Assembly (NCBI GenBank): GCA_905221605.1
Contig: CAJNDS010001535.1
Coordinates: forward strand, 308,868-372,867
Length of the DNA stretch: 64,000 nt
Source of the DNA: Symbiodinium natans
Taxonomy: Eukaryota > Sar > Dinophyceae > Suessiales > Symbiodiniaceae
Reading direction: 5' to 3'
Shown: piece by piece, positions 1-10,318 of the stretch
How positions within the stretch are numbered: position 1 is the stretch's first letter
Layout: each line of letters begins with the position of its first letter
Program-made: the position numbers and the translations under genes
The notes under the pieces: model-generated
Database searches by the model: none
What the model was told of the DNA's origin: nothing
The model's input: the letters and a program-made list of their open reading frames with translations, nothing else

Positions 1-671
1 ACAGCGGGAGCATCGAAACCAAAAGGCCCCGTCCCACCGCGCGCGCCGTTGCGGTCGGCAACCTAAGTGGCCCCCCACAAAAGGCCGAAGAGGCACGAGA
101 GGCCGGAATTCGCACAACACCACAGCGGGAGCATCGAAATGCAACGGAATTCGCGCGAAACCACAGCGGCAGCATCGAAAAGCAACGGAATTCGCGCGAA
201 ACCACAGCGGGAGCATCGAAACCAAGGCCCCGTCTCACCGCGCGCGCCGTTGCGGTCGGCAACCTAAGTGGCCCCCCCAGAAGAGGCCTGAAGAGGCCAC
301 GAGAGGCCGGAATTCGCGCGAAACCACAGCGGGAGCATCGAAGTGCAACGGAATTCGCGCGAAACCACAGCGGCAGCATCGAAACGCAACGGAATTCGCG
401 CGAAACCACAGCGGGAGCATCGAAACCAAGGCCCCGTCTCACCACGCGCGCCGTTGCGGTCGGCAACCTAAGTGGCCCCCCGAGAAGAGGCCTGAAGAGG
501 CCACGAGAGGCCGGAATTCGCGCGAAACCACAGGGGGAGCATCGAAATGCAACGGAATTCGCGCGAAACCACAGCGGCAGCATCGAAAAGCAACGGAATT
601 CGCGCGAAACCACAGCGGGAGCGTCGAAACCAAGGCCCCGTCCCACCGCCGCGCGCGCGGTTGCGGTCAGC
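1..671. repeat. GC-rich higher-order tandem repeat array
   Basis: Units of about 200 bp recur three and a half times. Each is made of two or three roughly 40-bp subunits built on the core GAATTCGCGCGAAACCACAG, followed by GGAGCATCGAAA, and a spacer that includes the GC block GCGCGCCGTTGCGGTCGGCA. The same spacer appears near 45, 245, 450 and 650. Short ORFs here exist only because the repeat is a multiple of three in places, so I call none. The array stops at the LINE target-site duplication, so it flanks the LINE rather than being its promoter. Confidence 0.9.
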
Positions 672-685
672 AACCAATTCCTTTA
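672..685. repeat. Left target-site duplication of the LINE
   Basis: The 14 bases AACCAATTCCTTTA occur here and again at 5287-5300, directly after the short A run that follows the ORF2 stop codon. This is the signature of target-primed reverse transcription. Confidence 0.85.
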
Positions 686-746
686 GGCTTTCGGACCGAG
701 ACTAGAAAGGCAGGACCCCCAGCCCTCACACTCGCGCCACGTAGGG

Positions 747-1697
747 ATGGGGGAAAGATCGCGCTCACCAGCACATGCACTACAAGCACAGAATCAGAAG
801 CAGGAACCTGAGGAGGACGATGCCACTATAGCTGCAACAACAACAGTGGCACTCACGAAGGCAGACTATGACACGCTGAAGGCCACAGTTTTGAAGCAGG
901 ATGCCAGATTGAACACTGTCGAGTGGAAATCCGCGAAAACAGCGTCACTTCTGCATAGAGACCAAGAACTTGAGGCGTCAAAACAGCTGCTCCTCATGGG
1001 ATGGCCGACCGGCATGAGCGAACAAGACCGTGACAGAGAAATCCGTAGCATGGCACAGTACTATGGGGTAGTGGACAAGTTGCAGGGCACCACCACGCTG
1101 AAGAACAAGCAAGGACTTGGCCACTTCACCATTGTGCACATGTGGGACAAAGACGCGCGTAACACCTTCCTGCACCAAGTCAAGAACGACCCGCATAAGC
1201 TCAAGGGCAGCACCATCGTAGGAAGACCGCAGATACCCCGCTACCGCCGTGAACAAGATGCTCCCATGAAGTGCGCCATGAAGGCACTGGCGACCATCTA
1301 TGGCGGCAACCCCAAATTCCGACCAACCTGGGAACTGCAGGCCCTATGGCATGAAACCGAATGGGTACTAGCAGTTGCTACGGACGCAAGCGATGCAACC
1401 AAAGTGACAATCTTCGTCCCCGATGACAAGAAAGAGGAGTTTGGGAATCAGTTTGCGGAGGATTGGCCGACATGGCAAAATCGGGGCAACCAGACGGAAG
1501 GCAGTCCACAAAAATACCTTCGCATCACCATTGCCGCCTTCACCGAGGAAAATTTGCAGGAGCTGAACGACCGCTACGCAACTATGAGCACGCGCTCCCG
1601 CAGCTCCAAAGCCTCGGACGACGTTGACATGACGACGGCTGAAGAGGAGTCCGGTTCCCGCTACCCCGCCAAAGGCAGGGGAAAGCGCTCGTCTTGA
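747..1697 (+). CDS. LINE ORF1, RNA-binding-like protein (316 aa)
   Basis: The first ORF of the LINE, expected from its position to be a nucleic-acid-binding chaperone that packages the element RNA. After an acidic, low-complexity N-terminus (about residues 15-35) comes a helical, possibly coiled-coil stretch (about 38-80). A segment resembling an RRM-like fold follows: strand LLLMGWP near 87-93, a helix, then strand GHFTIVHMW near 131-139. The C-terminus is basic and ends in a Lys/Arg-Ser tail. No CCHC knuckle is present. It lies 123 bp upstream of ORF2 and in the same frame, separated by stop codons. The role is inferred from position; the RRM reading is tentative. Confidence 0.75.
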   Translation: MGERSRSPAHALQAQNQKQEPEEDDATIAATTTVALTKADYDTLKATVLKQDARLNTVEWKSAKTASLLHRDQELEASKQLLLMGWPTGMSEQDRDREIRSMAQYYGVVDKLQGTTTLKNKQGLGHFTIVHMWDKDARNTFLHQVKNDPHKLKGSTIVGRPQIPRYRREQDAPMKCAMKALATIYGGNPKFRPTWELQALWHETEWVLAVATDASDATKVTIFVPDDKKEEFGNQFAEDWPTWQNRGNQTEGSPQKYLRITIAAFTEENLQELNDRYATMSTRSRSSKASDDVDMTTAEEESGSRYPAKGRGKRSS

Positions 1698-1820
1698 ATT
1701 GTACATAGCGGCACGCGTACTCTGCGCAGTACAACCGCAGACCGTAATAAACACTCACCTCGCGCAAATTCTTCACATACGACCACTTCTTGCACGACCA
1801 TTACTTACTCACACCTGCCA

Positions 1821-4800
1821 ATGCGCCGCCCAGCAGGCAAGCCGGGCACACCGCGAAGCAAATCTTTAAAGAAGAAGCGTTTCACGACCATTTTTGACGA
1901 CCATGTTGTATGCAATAATCACACAAATTCAAAGCTTCAGCGGCTACAGAGACACACTCGGTCAGCAAAAAAGAGAGGTAGGAGGTCTACACTTGCAACC
2001 ACACAGAGAAAAGCAAACTTGGCCACCAAGCGGTCGCAACACCGCCGGTGGTATAGATGGTGTAAATCAAATGTTGGCTACTTTGAAGAAGGCCTAGACA
2101 GGCGCCGTCCGGGCAACGGTGGCCTCACCTGCTCGAAAGCAACTGCCTCTCAGCCCTTGAAAGACACCCGGAACGCGGGTTTGTTTGCTTACGAAGACCA
2201 TACTGAGAACAGAAAGCGTTCACCTCATTTATCCAAGCTTTTTCATGGTACTTCACTTAACATTGCTACCCTCAACGCCTGTTCCCTTTTGAAACCTTCA
2301 ATGCATCATCAGATTGTCCAGTACATGAAGTCCAAGTGCATTGACGTCCTTTGTCTACAAGAAACCAAAGCCAAGCGTACTTCTTACTACATGATCGATT
2401 CGTTTACCTTCTACACATTCAGCAATGCGAGCCCCGACAAGCAGGAGCACTATGGTACAGGTTTTGCGTTGTCGCCTGCGGCAAAACGAGCGCTCTTACG
2501 CACACTCCCTAGCAGCAGTAAGGTGGCAGGAATTAGTTTACACACGGGAGCTGGGGAATTTTCAGTCATCACAGGTCATGCGCCGCATAACCAGCACACC
2601 GAAGAAACCAAGCAGGCTTTTTACGACGAACTCAACCAGCTCATAGAAAAGGTGGAAAACCGAGGCCCTTATCTCATTATGGGAGACTTCAATGCACGCA
2701 TCCATGGTAGAATGCACGATGAGGATCTTGTCTTGGGGCCCCATTTGTACGGGAAAGGTGTTGGTTCGGTGGGAGGCGAACTGGATAACAGGAGCTTTCT
2801 CATCAATTGCTGCGTCCAAAACCAGCTCCTGGTTTCCAACACGTGGTTCAAGCACAACTCCGCCAAGCAGGTCACGTACAGGGAAGTAGGAACCGCTGCC
2901 CTTCCCCATGCCTCTGCTTCTTGGGACCCCAACTTGTTTGCTCAACTTGATCTGTGTCTTACCCCCCGGAGATGGAGAAACTTTGTGAGGGACGTTTCTT
3001 CCGATCCTTGGGCGAATGTTGACAGTGATCATTTCCCGTTGCTTGCAAAGGTGAGACTCAAACTGGGGGCTAGGCGCCAACAGGCGCCGCGCCCTCGCTG
3101 GGATTTCCATAGTGCCTCGCCCAGGAACATCCGCGAGATGAACGAAGCCCTGGAAGCCCGATTGAACGAAGTAGCAGGTCATGAGGACGTGTCCCAAAAA
3201 TGGGACTTTCTCCGGGAAGTGTTTGTTCAGGCCATGGACGAACACATACCTAAATACCAGTTCGCACCTAGGAAACCCTGGATTAGCCAGAGCACCTTGG
3301 ATTTGATTACGCGTAGAGGTGTCCTGCGCAGCCAAGGCGACCTCCAGCAGGTGGCAAAGTACAACAAAGACATTAAGCGTTCTGCAAAACGGGATAAGAA
3401 AAACTGGCTCGAAGAGCAACTACAATCAAATTCGTGGGAGCCGATTAAGCAGCTCAAGAAATCGTTCCCTACAAAGATGGTTCGACTTGAGCCTTCACCA
3501 AGTTTAGGGATGTCAGCAACAGCCACAAATGCGGATATCTATGCCGCTCACCTAGAGCAGGTGCAGTGGGCTCCTGCAAAGTCGAGTGGGGTTGACGATC
3601 TCTGCACGGATCTTTTGCCACACGCTGCCCCGGACATCGAAGAGGGCCCTTTGACCATGGCCGAACTCATTCAGGCTATTAAGCATCTCAAATCCGGCAA
3701 GAGTGCGGGACAAGATAATATTCCTAATGAGTTCTGGAAGAACCTTTCCGGCAAAGGCTTAGAGGCTCTTTTGGACTTGTTTCAAGATTGTTGGAGTCAC
3801 GGCAAGAGTCCATCGTCTTGGAAGCAGTCCCAGGTTATAGGCATATTCAAGAAAGGTTGCGAGAGCGACCCGTCAAATTTTAGGCCAATTTCTTTATTGC
3901 AGACTTGCTACAAATTGTACGCCAGGGTGCTGGCTGCGAGGTTGTATGCAGGTCTGGACCCTGTGCTCCGTGACAATCAGTTCGGTTTTAGGCAAGGTAG
4001 GAGTACGAGCGACGCTATTTTTCTTGTTCGGCGCCTGCAAGACCTTGTTGATGCCAAGCGCAATCAAGTTCTGCACTTGTTGTTTTTGGACTGGAGCAAG
4101 GCTTTTGATACGATCAAACCCGCTGCGTTACACCTGGCGCTGCGTCGGTTGAAGGTGCCACCAACCATGTGCAAAGCAATCCTGGACCTCACGGCGTCTC
4201 CGGTTTTTCGTGTTGTTGTGGATGGTGAGGTTTCCGGGCTTAAATCTCAGTCCAGCGGAATACGACAAGGATGTACCCTTTCACCTTTGCTGTTTATCGC
4301 AATGCAGACTGTTATGTTTCATGACATTCAAAGGACCTTCCTTGCGCAGCACCCGCTCGCTGTTACCCCTACAGTCTCCATGTTTGATATTGAGTTTGCT
4401 GATGATACTGTCTTGATATCTAGGAATTATGAGCATTTGCAAACTTTGTTGCAGATTGTGCAAACGGAAGCTGCAAAATACAACTTGCATCTCAATCATG
4501 GCAAATGTAAGCTTGTGTCCTACAACAGTCAGGCGGAGATCAACTTTATGGATGGCAGTAAGGTCCCTAAGGCCACCTCTGTGGTTTACTTGGGTGCTGT
4601 CATTGACTCGCAAGGTAGGCCGGGAAACGAAATCTCTAAACGAATTGGGGAATGCAGGCAGGTCTTCAAGAAGCTTATGCGGGTTTGGAAACACACAGGC
4701 ATTTCGCGTGAAAGAAAACTGCGCATTTACTATGCTTGTGTCGTCAGCAAGTTGACCTACAGCATGTCTACCATGTGGCTCACTGATAAGCATAACAAGA

Positions 4801-5282
4801 TGTTGGACGCTTTTCATATTAAATGTTTGCTTTCAATTGCAGGCATTCCCACCACTTGGGGTGCTATGGTCATCGGATGTGAACGGATCCCCAACGAACA
4901 AGTACGTAGTCAAATGGGAGTGCACTATCTTTCGGACGAGGTCAAACTACAACAGCTGTCTTTGCTAGGTCACGTTTTGAGAAGACCTTTGACCCATCCA
5001 GCCAGGGTTCTCTCTTTCGATCGTTTTCTTCAGCCACAAGCATTAGGAGGCCCGTATAGAGCTGGTGCAAGAAGACATAAATGGAACGCCAAAATCTTGG
5101 AGTTAGCTATGACCATTACTCACGACCAATACTTCGGGGCGAGAGCAGGTGTGGGGGAACGTGAAATCAAATCTAAGCTGTTGGAGGTGTCGCAAAACAG
5201 ACAAACTTGGTCTTCGGTTCTTCAGCGTGTCCGTAGTTCTTGGCGTCGCCCACGGGATGCCGCTGGTGCCCCACGGCAATGA
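1821..5282 (+). CDS. LINE ORF2: AP-type endonuclease and reverse transcriptase (1153 aa)
   Basis: It nicks the target DNA and copies the element RNA onto the nick. A basic N-terminus (1-130) leads into an exonuclease-endonuclease-phosphatase domain: the strand with N152, LQETKA with catalytic E181, GDFNAR with D289, and the SDH motif at 402-404. The reverse transcriptase follows, with NFRPISLL, QFGFRQGRSTSDAI, LDWSKAFDTI, GIRQGCTLSPLLF and the catalytic FADD at about 859-862, then the thumb motif YLGAVIDSQGR. The C-terminal region contains a LLGHVLRR segment typical of LINE maturase-like tails but no obvious zinc knuckle or RNase H. No stop or frameshift interrupts the frame. The chosen ATG is the first in frame after the ORF1 stop. 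Confidence 0.95.
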   Translation: MRRPAGKPGTPRSKSLKKKRFTTIFDDHVVCNNHTNSKLQRLQRHTRSAKKRGRRSTLATTQRKANLATKRSQHRRWYRWCKSNVGYFEEGLDRRRPGNGGLTCSKATASQPLKDTRNAGLFAYEDHTENRKRSPHLSKLFHGTSLNIATLNACSLLKPSMHHQIVQYMKSKCIDVLCLQETKAKRTSYYMIDSFTFYTFSNASPDKQEHYGTGFALSPAAKRALLRTLPSSSKVAGISLHTGAGEFSVITGHAPHNQHTEETKQAFYDELNQLIEKVENRGPYLIMGDFNARIHGRMHDEDLVLGPHLYGKGVGSVGGELDNRSFLINCCVQNQLLVSNTWFKHNSAKQVTYREVGTAALPHASASWDPNLFAQLDLCLTPRRWRNFVRDVSSDPWANVDSDHFPLLAKVRLKLGARRQQAPRPRWDFHSASPRNIREMNEALEARLNEVAGHEDVSQKWDFLREVFVQAMDEHIPKYQFAPRKPWISQSTLDLITRRGVLRSQGDLQQVAKYNKDIKRSAKRDKKNWLEEQLQSNSWEPIKQLKKSFPTKMVRLEPSPSLGMSATATNADIYAAHLEQVQWAPAKSSGVDDLCTDLLPHAAPDIEEGPLTMAELIQAIKHLKSGKSAGQDNIPNEFWKNLSGKGLEALLDLFQDCWSHGKSPSSWKQSQVIGIFKKGCESDPSNFRPISLLQTCYKLYARVLAARLYAGLDPVLRDNQFGFRQGRSTSDAIFLVRRLQDLVDAKRNQVLHLLFLDWSKAFDTIKPAALHLALRRLKVPPTMCKAILDLTASPVFRVVVDGEVSGLKSQSSGIRQGCTLSPLLFIAMQTVMFHDIQRTFLAQHPLAVTPTVSMFDIEFADDTVLISRNYEHLQTLLQIVQTEAAKYNLHLNHGKCKLVSYNSQAEINFMDGSKVPKATSVVYLGAVIDSQGRPGNEISKRIGECRQVFKKLMRVWKHTGISRERKLRIYYACVVSKLTYSMSTMWLTDKHNKMLDAFHIKCLLSIAGIPTTWGAMVIGCERIPNEQVRSQMGVHYLSDEVKLQQLSLLGHVLRRPLTHPARVLSFDRFLQPQALGGPYRAGARRHKWNAKILELAMTITHDQYFGARAGVGEREIKSKLLEVSQNRQTWSSVLQRVRSSWRRPRDAAGAPRQ

Positions 5283-5286
5283 AAAA

Positions 5287-5300
5287 AACCAATTCCTTTA
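5287..5300. repeat. Right target-site duplication of the LINE
   Basis: Second copy of AACCAATTCCTTTA, sharing its first two bases with the A run after the ORF2 stop. It matches 672-685 without mismatch. Confidence 0.85.
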
Positions 5301-5513
5301 CCCTGAACGTAAGAACCCCATTGTGCAAGCACTGTTTGGGGAATAAAAAGTTCATAGGTCGCATTCCACAGATTGGATGCGATTGTGGCAATTTTGGTCA
5401 AATGCTTCCCCCGATTCGGTTTCTCATCCCAGCCAGGGTGCCAAGTGCACTGTTCTTCCATGACGTATCTGCGGATCGTTGCGATCCAGGCCAAGAGCAC
5501 GGCACAGAACCGA

Positions 5514-6113
5514 TTATCCGGCAGGGCTTCTTGACAACATTCGCGAAAGAAGGTTGCTATTGGCATCACAAAGCAGGACTGCTTTCTGAATTGCCGTTCT
5601 GGCTTGAGTGAGGATCGCACTAAAAGGGTATTGTCCGGGTTGCGGAGTGCCTAGATCGTGAATGATGGCGTTGAGCGCCCATCTGCTTCTCCATCTGAGA
5701 AGAAGCCCAAATTTGGACAACGTAGCACCGGTTTCAGGGTCCATTGCCCTGGTGCCTGACAAAATCGAGCACTCCCGCAAGGTGTTTGGCCTGAATCCAA
5801 GGCCTGCGAAGAATGGTTGAGCTGGCGATAGAGAGCGCTTTGAGGAGATGTTTTCGAGAGAAGGCGTAAAGAGAATTGCAAAAGAGGGGACAAGAAGCAA
5901 TAAAAGAGGTATGAAACGAAATGCGAGCAGGCATGGAAGCAGTAAGAGAAGTGCGTTCCGGCGGAGCATGTTGCCTAGTGCCTTGCCCAGAACGAGCGTG
6001 CGTAACGCAGCATCGGAGATCTTCCCTTGCAGGATCCACTCAATTTCAGGAACTGGCGACCCAACATTCCGTTCGAATTTTGCGATGCGTCCTCTTAGGA
6101 CAAAGCCCAGCAT
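5514..6113 (-). CDS. Hypothetical minus-strand ORF with a hydrophobic segment (199 aa)
   Basis: I do not recognise this protein. The frame has a natural-looking composition: a charged N-terminal part (about residues 1-50) followed by a long hydrophobic run rich in Leu (about 51-80, NALLLLLPCLLAFRFIPLLL) that could be one or two membrane helices, then a mixed region. An overlapping minus-strand frame continues to about 5300 with another coding-like stretch, so a frameshift or intron near 5550 is possible. It lies between the LINE and an inverted RCC1-like fragment, in a region rich in transposon debris, so it could equally be a remnant. Confidence 0.3.
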   Translation of the reverse strand: MLGFVLRGRIAKFERNVGSPVPEIEWILQGKISDAALRTLVLGKALGNMLRRNALLLLLPCLLAFRFIPLLLLLVPSFAILFTPSLENISSKRSLSPAQPFFAGLGFRPNTLRECSILSGTRAMDPETGATLSKFGLLLRWRSRWALNAIIHDLGTPQPGQYPFSAILTQARTAIQKAVLLCDANSNLLSRMLSRSPAG

Positions 6114-6181
6114 TGTCGCAGTCTCCGCTCAAACTTTAGGCCCCCAAGGTGTATCGTCCAGGAGCATAATGTCTCCATGCA

Positions 6182-6343
6182 ATGGCAGCAAAAGCTGTCA
6201 TTGTGGCCTGAATCTGCTGTACGTTCTTGAGTTGATCTTGCACAGCACCGCTGTCGCCACCATGTTCCGCACTGCCCCAAGTGACCACTGATCCATCATC
6301 ACAAATGGCAGCAAAGGCCGCTTCATTGGCCTGGATATGCTTC
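6182..6343 (-). pseudogene. Inverted duplicate fragment of the RCC1-like gene at 30.6 kb
   Basis: Read on the minus strand, these 162 bases match 30585-30744 with four mismatches that I count. They encode about one and a quarter RCC1-like repeats (AAFAAICDDGSVVTWG, then GGDS.AVQDQLKNVQQIQAT). There is no start codon in frame and the frame closes shortly after the homology ends (stop near 6135), so it is a fragment, not a gene. The ends are abrupt on both sides and no direct repeat was seen at them. Confidence 0.88.
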
Positions 6344-6617
6344 TAACAAAGAGTTCACTTTCCTGCCCGACATGTTTCACGCTGTGTATAGGCTCAAAAC
6401 GCACCCCTCGTGAAAGTCGCGAGTGAGAGGAAAAGAGTGCTGAGAACCTGTGTTCTAGAAAGGTTGATTTTAGCCGTTTTAGCCTTTAAACTTTTATGGT
6501 AGCGGAGCTGTTGGCGAAGGCCAGCAGCTGAAGAAGCAGATCCAGGGAAAGAAGGTAAGCCCAGCCGAAGGGCTGGCAGCCAGCCAACGGGCTGGAAAGG
6601 AGAAAGAAGAGAAGCAG

Positions 6618-6792
6618 GAGTTAAGGTTTATCAACTACGCCCTGCGAGAGAAGAAGTTCGTTTTCCGGTGGGCGTTATCACCGGAGGAAGTCGGAGGACA
6701 TCGAGAGTTAAGGTTCATTAACTACGCCTTGCTGCAGAAAATGAAATTCGAGAGGACAGCAAGAGTTAAGGTTCATCAACTACGCCTTGCTG
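6618..6792 (+). repeat. Three copies of a 24-28-bp motif before the gag remnant
   Basis: The motif GAGTTAAGGTTYATYAACTA followed by CGCC occurs at about 6618, 6706 and 6764, each inside a purine-rich stretch. The copies may belong to the leader of the gag-like sequence that follows, or may be a small minisatellite. Confidence 0.6.
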
Positions 6793-7352
6793 AAGAAGAG
6801 CCTTGAGTCTGGACGACTTGCCTACATCGTCAGAGCAATGGCAGAACAACAAAGAAACTTTGAAGCAATGCTGGCTGGCATTGGCCAGGCCACAGAAGCT
6901 CTAGGAAGAGTTGCAAGCCAAACAGCGACTCAACAGCAGCAGCTGACAGAAGCAATGCAAAGGCTTACTGAGGCAGCCAGCCAAGGTGCTGCCCAAGCTG
7001 CGAGAAACTCCCCGAGAAGTTTGGGAGGTGAAGGAGCGCCAAGGGCGCAACCCTCAGGTGTCCCGTTCGACACCGGAGGAAAAATCTTGAAGCCGCCAGA
7101 AGTGTTCAACCCGGCAACACTGGAAGAAGAAGTCTCTCAAGAGTTTCGCCTTTAAGAACTTTCTAGCATTCATGGACTATGAGTTCCTGGCAGACTTGAA
7201 GAAAGCCGAAGCATCAACGGATGCACTGGACATCGAGGATGACATCGATGAATTTTATGAGCAGCTACTTGAAGAATCGTCCGTTGAAGGTGTTAAGAAG
7301 CATCGACAACATGGATGGATTTGAAGTCTGGAGGCGACTCACAATGGAGCCT
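6787..7352 (+). pseudogene. Decayed retrotransposon gag-like sequence
   Basis: The first frame (about 6838-7155) reads as a glutamine-rich helical protein with MLAGIGQATEALGRVASQ and a conserved-looking FDTGGKILKPPEVFNP. The sense then passes to another frame (SFAFKNFLAFMDYEFLADL, from 7142) and again to a third (LKVLRSIDNMDGFEVWRRLT, up to about 7352). The order fits the gag region of Ty1/Copia-like elements common in dinoflagellates (my recollection of the family, not a search). At least two frameshifts and no pol downstream show it is dead. Confidence 0.65.
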
Positions 7353-8985
7353 GATACTGGTGATGCCTTTGCTCCAGGGCAGCCAGCGGGCTGTGTCCTG
7401 AGTGGTTCTGAGCTCACTCTGCAGTTCCTGCTGGGATGTGGCTTGGTCTCATTTGCGCCCCAGGTCCACTGACGGAGGTGCTCTTCCTGCAGGTCATGAT
7501 GCTTCGGTGCTGCTCGCAAGACCTTCTGCATGCCTCCATGAGTGTTAGCTTGTTGTGTTACACTACTGGACTTTCGCGTGCAACCAACCCTGGAGTCTGT
7601 TTGCTGTCATGCCAGCGGCGTCCGCGCATGTCTGGTCGTCGCACAGACCCTGGGCCGTAGACAGCGCTCCAGACAGCCGACTCAGAAGCCGTATTAGCGA
7701 AACACACAGTACACAGTGGGTGGCCTAAAGGAGCATACAGGAAAGCAACCAAAGCAGCGCGCACTGAGCCAGAAGCTCCCACGAGGCAATGAAGTTTTGC
7801 GGGTTCGCGTCAGCAGGGAACCACTCACGCCACTGAAACAACTCTGACGGGGAGAAGTGGGCTTGAAAACAAGCAGTGCGACCACAAGGGAGCTTATGAA
7901 ACCGCCCAAACCCGCGGCAACTGCGCTCGCACAGGCGTCCAAGCTTCAACTTCCAATCGCGGTGGCAGGAAAAGCGACACCAGCGGTGCGTGGGAAAGGC
8001 ACAGATCCAGCCAGATCGCCAAGACGTGTCTGGAGGAGTCCGACAAAATGATCTGTGCAGAAGCGGCAGACTATGAATCCAAAAGCGACGGCTGGATGGC
8101 ACGATACTGCGGAGGTCAGTCAAGCAGATGTGGTTGACCCGCACCACACGGGTGCGAATTGGCAAAAGCAGCCAGCGGCAGCCGCTGGTGACACAAGAGT
8201 CCCATGACAGTGCATCAATTAACAAGAGGCCAAGTGTCGGGCGAGACGGCTGTCAAGGTGACGGCGTAGTTGCGCTGGTCAAAGAGGAGACAAGGTGGGA
8301 CGAAACGCGAAGAGGGAACTCAGCCAGAGAAGTTTGCCTGTCACTTTCTCCAAATGAGTAGTGGAGCACTGCCGCATCGACAAGGTTGGGACGAGAGGGC
8401 AGACAAGCGTAACTGCTTCCCGGGTCCAGGCAGACGGTGACAGAGCCGCTTTACGCATGACGGGTACATTGATGCACAGCAGGAGGACCACAATGACAGA
8501 CGCCCAGACGCAGATGCCGCATCCAAAACAAACAGCAGGTCATCAACATGGCGCAGAATGTCGGACACGTAAGAGCCGGTGCAGCAGACGGACCAGAAGG
8601 CCAGCCAGCCAGGACCAATAAAAGCCAGACGCACTATCCCGCTATGTGTGTAGCCTCCGAGAAAAATTGCGCAAGAAGCAGAACAGAGACCTTACAGTTG
8701 CAGAATCCATCAGTTGCAAAATCCATGAAACTCGACGTCTCAGCTGCAGTGTAACAAAGTAAACCAAAACCTCTGGTCTCTAGATTCCGCCAGCGTCAAG
8801 CGTCAAACGATTCACAAATATATAGAAGCCGCAAGGGTCAAACGATTCACAACACTATAGAACAACAAGTATTCAGAAAACATACAAAAGCAAAATCAGA
8901 GACCAAAAAAAGAGCCACAAAAGAAGTCAGGAAGAATACACAAACAACGCAAACCAAATCAAAAACAGTTTTGCGATCAAAAATA
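7353..8985. other. No gene recognised
   Basis: Mixed-composition sequence with only short overlapping frames and no motif, repeat or splice-framed exon that I could defend. The 3' part (8760-8990) becomes A-rich. Confidence 0.5.
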
Positions 8986-8996
8986 TTTCAACAATA

Positions 8997-9104
8997 TAAG
9001 CAACTACTACTGCTACTGCTACTGCTACTGCTACTGCTACTGCTACTGCTACTGCTACTGCTACTGCTACTGCTACTGCTACTGCTACGACTACTACTAC
9101 GACG

Positions 9105-9187
<83 letters not shown>

Positions 9188-9305
9188 TACGACTACGACT
9201 ACGGCTACGGCTACGGCTACGACTACGACTACGACTACGACTACGACTACGACTACGACTACTACTACTGCTACTCCTACTCCTACTCCTACTCCTACTC
9301 CTCCT
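8997..9305. repeat. Compound trinucleotide/hexanucleotide microsatellite
   Basis: Successive tracts of CTACTG hexamers, then CTA, then CGA trimers, then CGACTA and CTACGG hexamers, and finally CTCCTA. All are phase-preserving variants of an NNY triplet, consistent with expansion and point-mutation drift from one ancestral repeat. Poly-Leu or poly-Ser/Arg frames are artefacts of the repeat. Confidence 0.95.
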
Positions 9306-9367
9306 TACCACCTGACCACTCCTGCGATGACAACACGACGGCTACAAAACCACTACTGCTGCCAATG

Positions 9368-9450
9368 GTGACGCGTGACAACCACTAACAACAACCACAA
9401 CCACGACAACCACAACAACCACAACAAGCCGCAGCAACCACACCACAACC
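9368..9450. repeat. CAACCA-type simple repeat
   Basis: Imperfect CAACCA/ACAACC repetition directly downstream of the trinucleotide compound tract. Confidence 0.8.
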
Positions 9451-9515
9451 GGGGTAGGGTATTTTTTTTGTGTTTTTTCAGGTTTTTTTTTGGTGTTTTT
9501 TCTGTTTTTTAAGCC

Positions 9516-10006
<491 letters not shown>

Positions 10007-10009
10007 AAC

Positions 10010-10290
10010 CCCCCCCGCTTTGTTTAAGCCGTGCAAGTTTGCCTCAAAGCATATGCCATATGCACACTTTTGCGGAAACCCATCATGCGAGAATCGTCAC
10101 ATTTTCGGAAACCCATCATGCGAGAATCGTGTTTGCAAATGGGGGGGGCTGCCCCCCCCCCAACCCCCCCGCTTTCTCAAGCCGTGCAAGCTTGCCTCAA
10201 AGCATATGCCATATGCACACATTTTCGGAAACCCATCATGCGAGAATCGTGTTTGCAAATTGCGCCCCCCCCAACCCCCCGCTTCCCGCA
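10010..10290. repeat. Tandem duplication of a roughly 130-160-bp unit bounded by C runs
   Basis: Two copies of a segment starting GCTTTNTNAAGCCGTGCAAG and ending GAATCGTGTTTGCAAAT, separated by runs of C. The inner motif CGGAAACCCATCATGCGAGA is present three times, twice in the first copy and once in the second. A short CCCTAAA stretch follows at 10299-10318. Confidence 0.85.
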
Positions 10291-10318
10291 ACACACCCTA
10301 CACCCTAAACCCTAAGCC

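Larger units (their letters stand above)
686..5288 (+). mobile_element. Full-length LINE (APE-type non-LTR retrotransposon)
   Basis: A 4.6-kb element bounded by a perfect 14-bp target-site duplication. It has a 61-bp leader, ORF1 (747-1697), a 123-bp spacer, ORF2 (1821-5282) and almost no 3' untranslated region: the ORF2 stop TGA runs straight into an A tract of six. Both ORFs are open, so the copy is young and may be competent. No LTRs and no internal RNase H or zinc knuckle were seen. The exact clade (Jockey, CR1 or L1-like) cannot be settled by eye. Confidence 0.88.

Noticed and set aside
1-671. Promoter monomers of the LINE
   Set aside because: The 14-bp target duplication begins at 672, which places the array outside the element.
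8971-9315. Open frames of Leu, Ser or Arg repeats
   Set aside because: They are translations of a pure trinucleotide microsatellite in all frames; there is no unique coding sequence.
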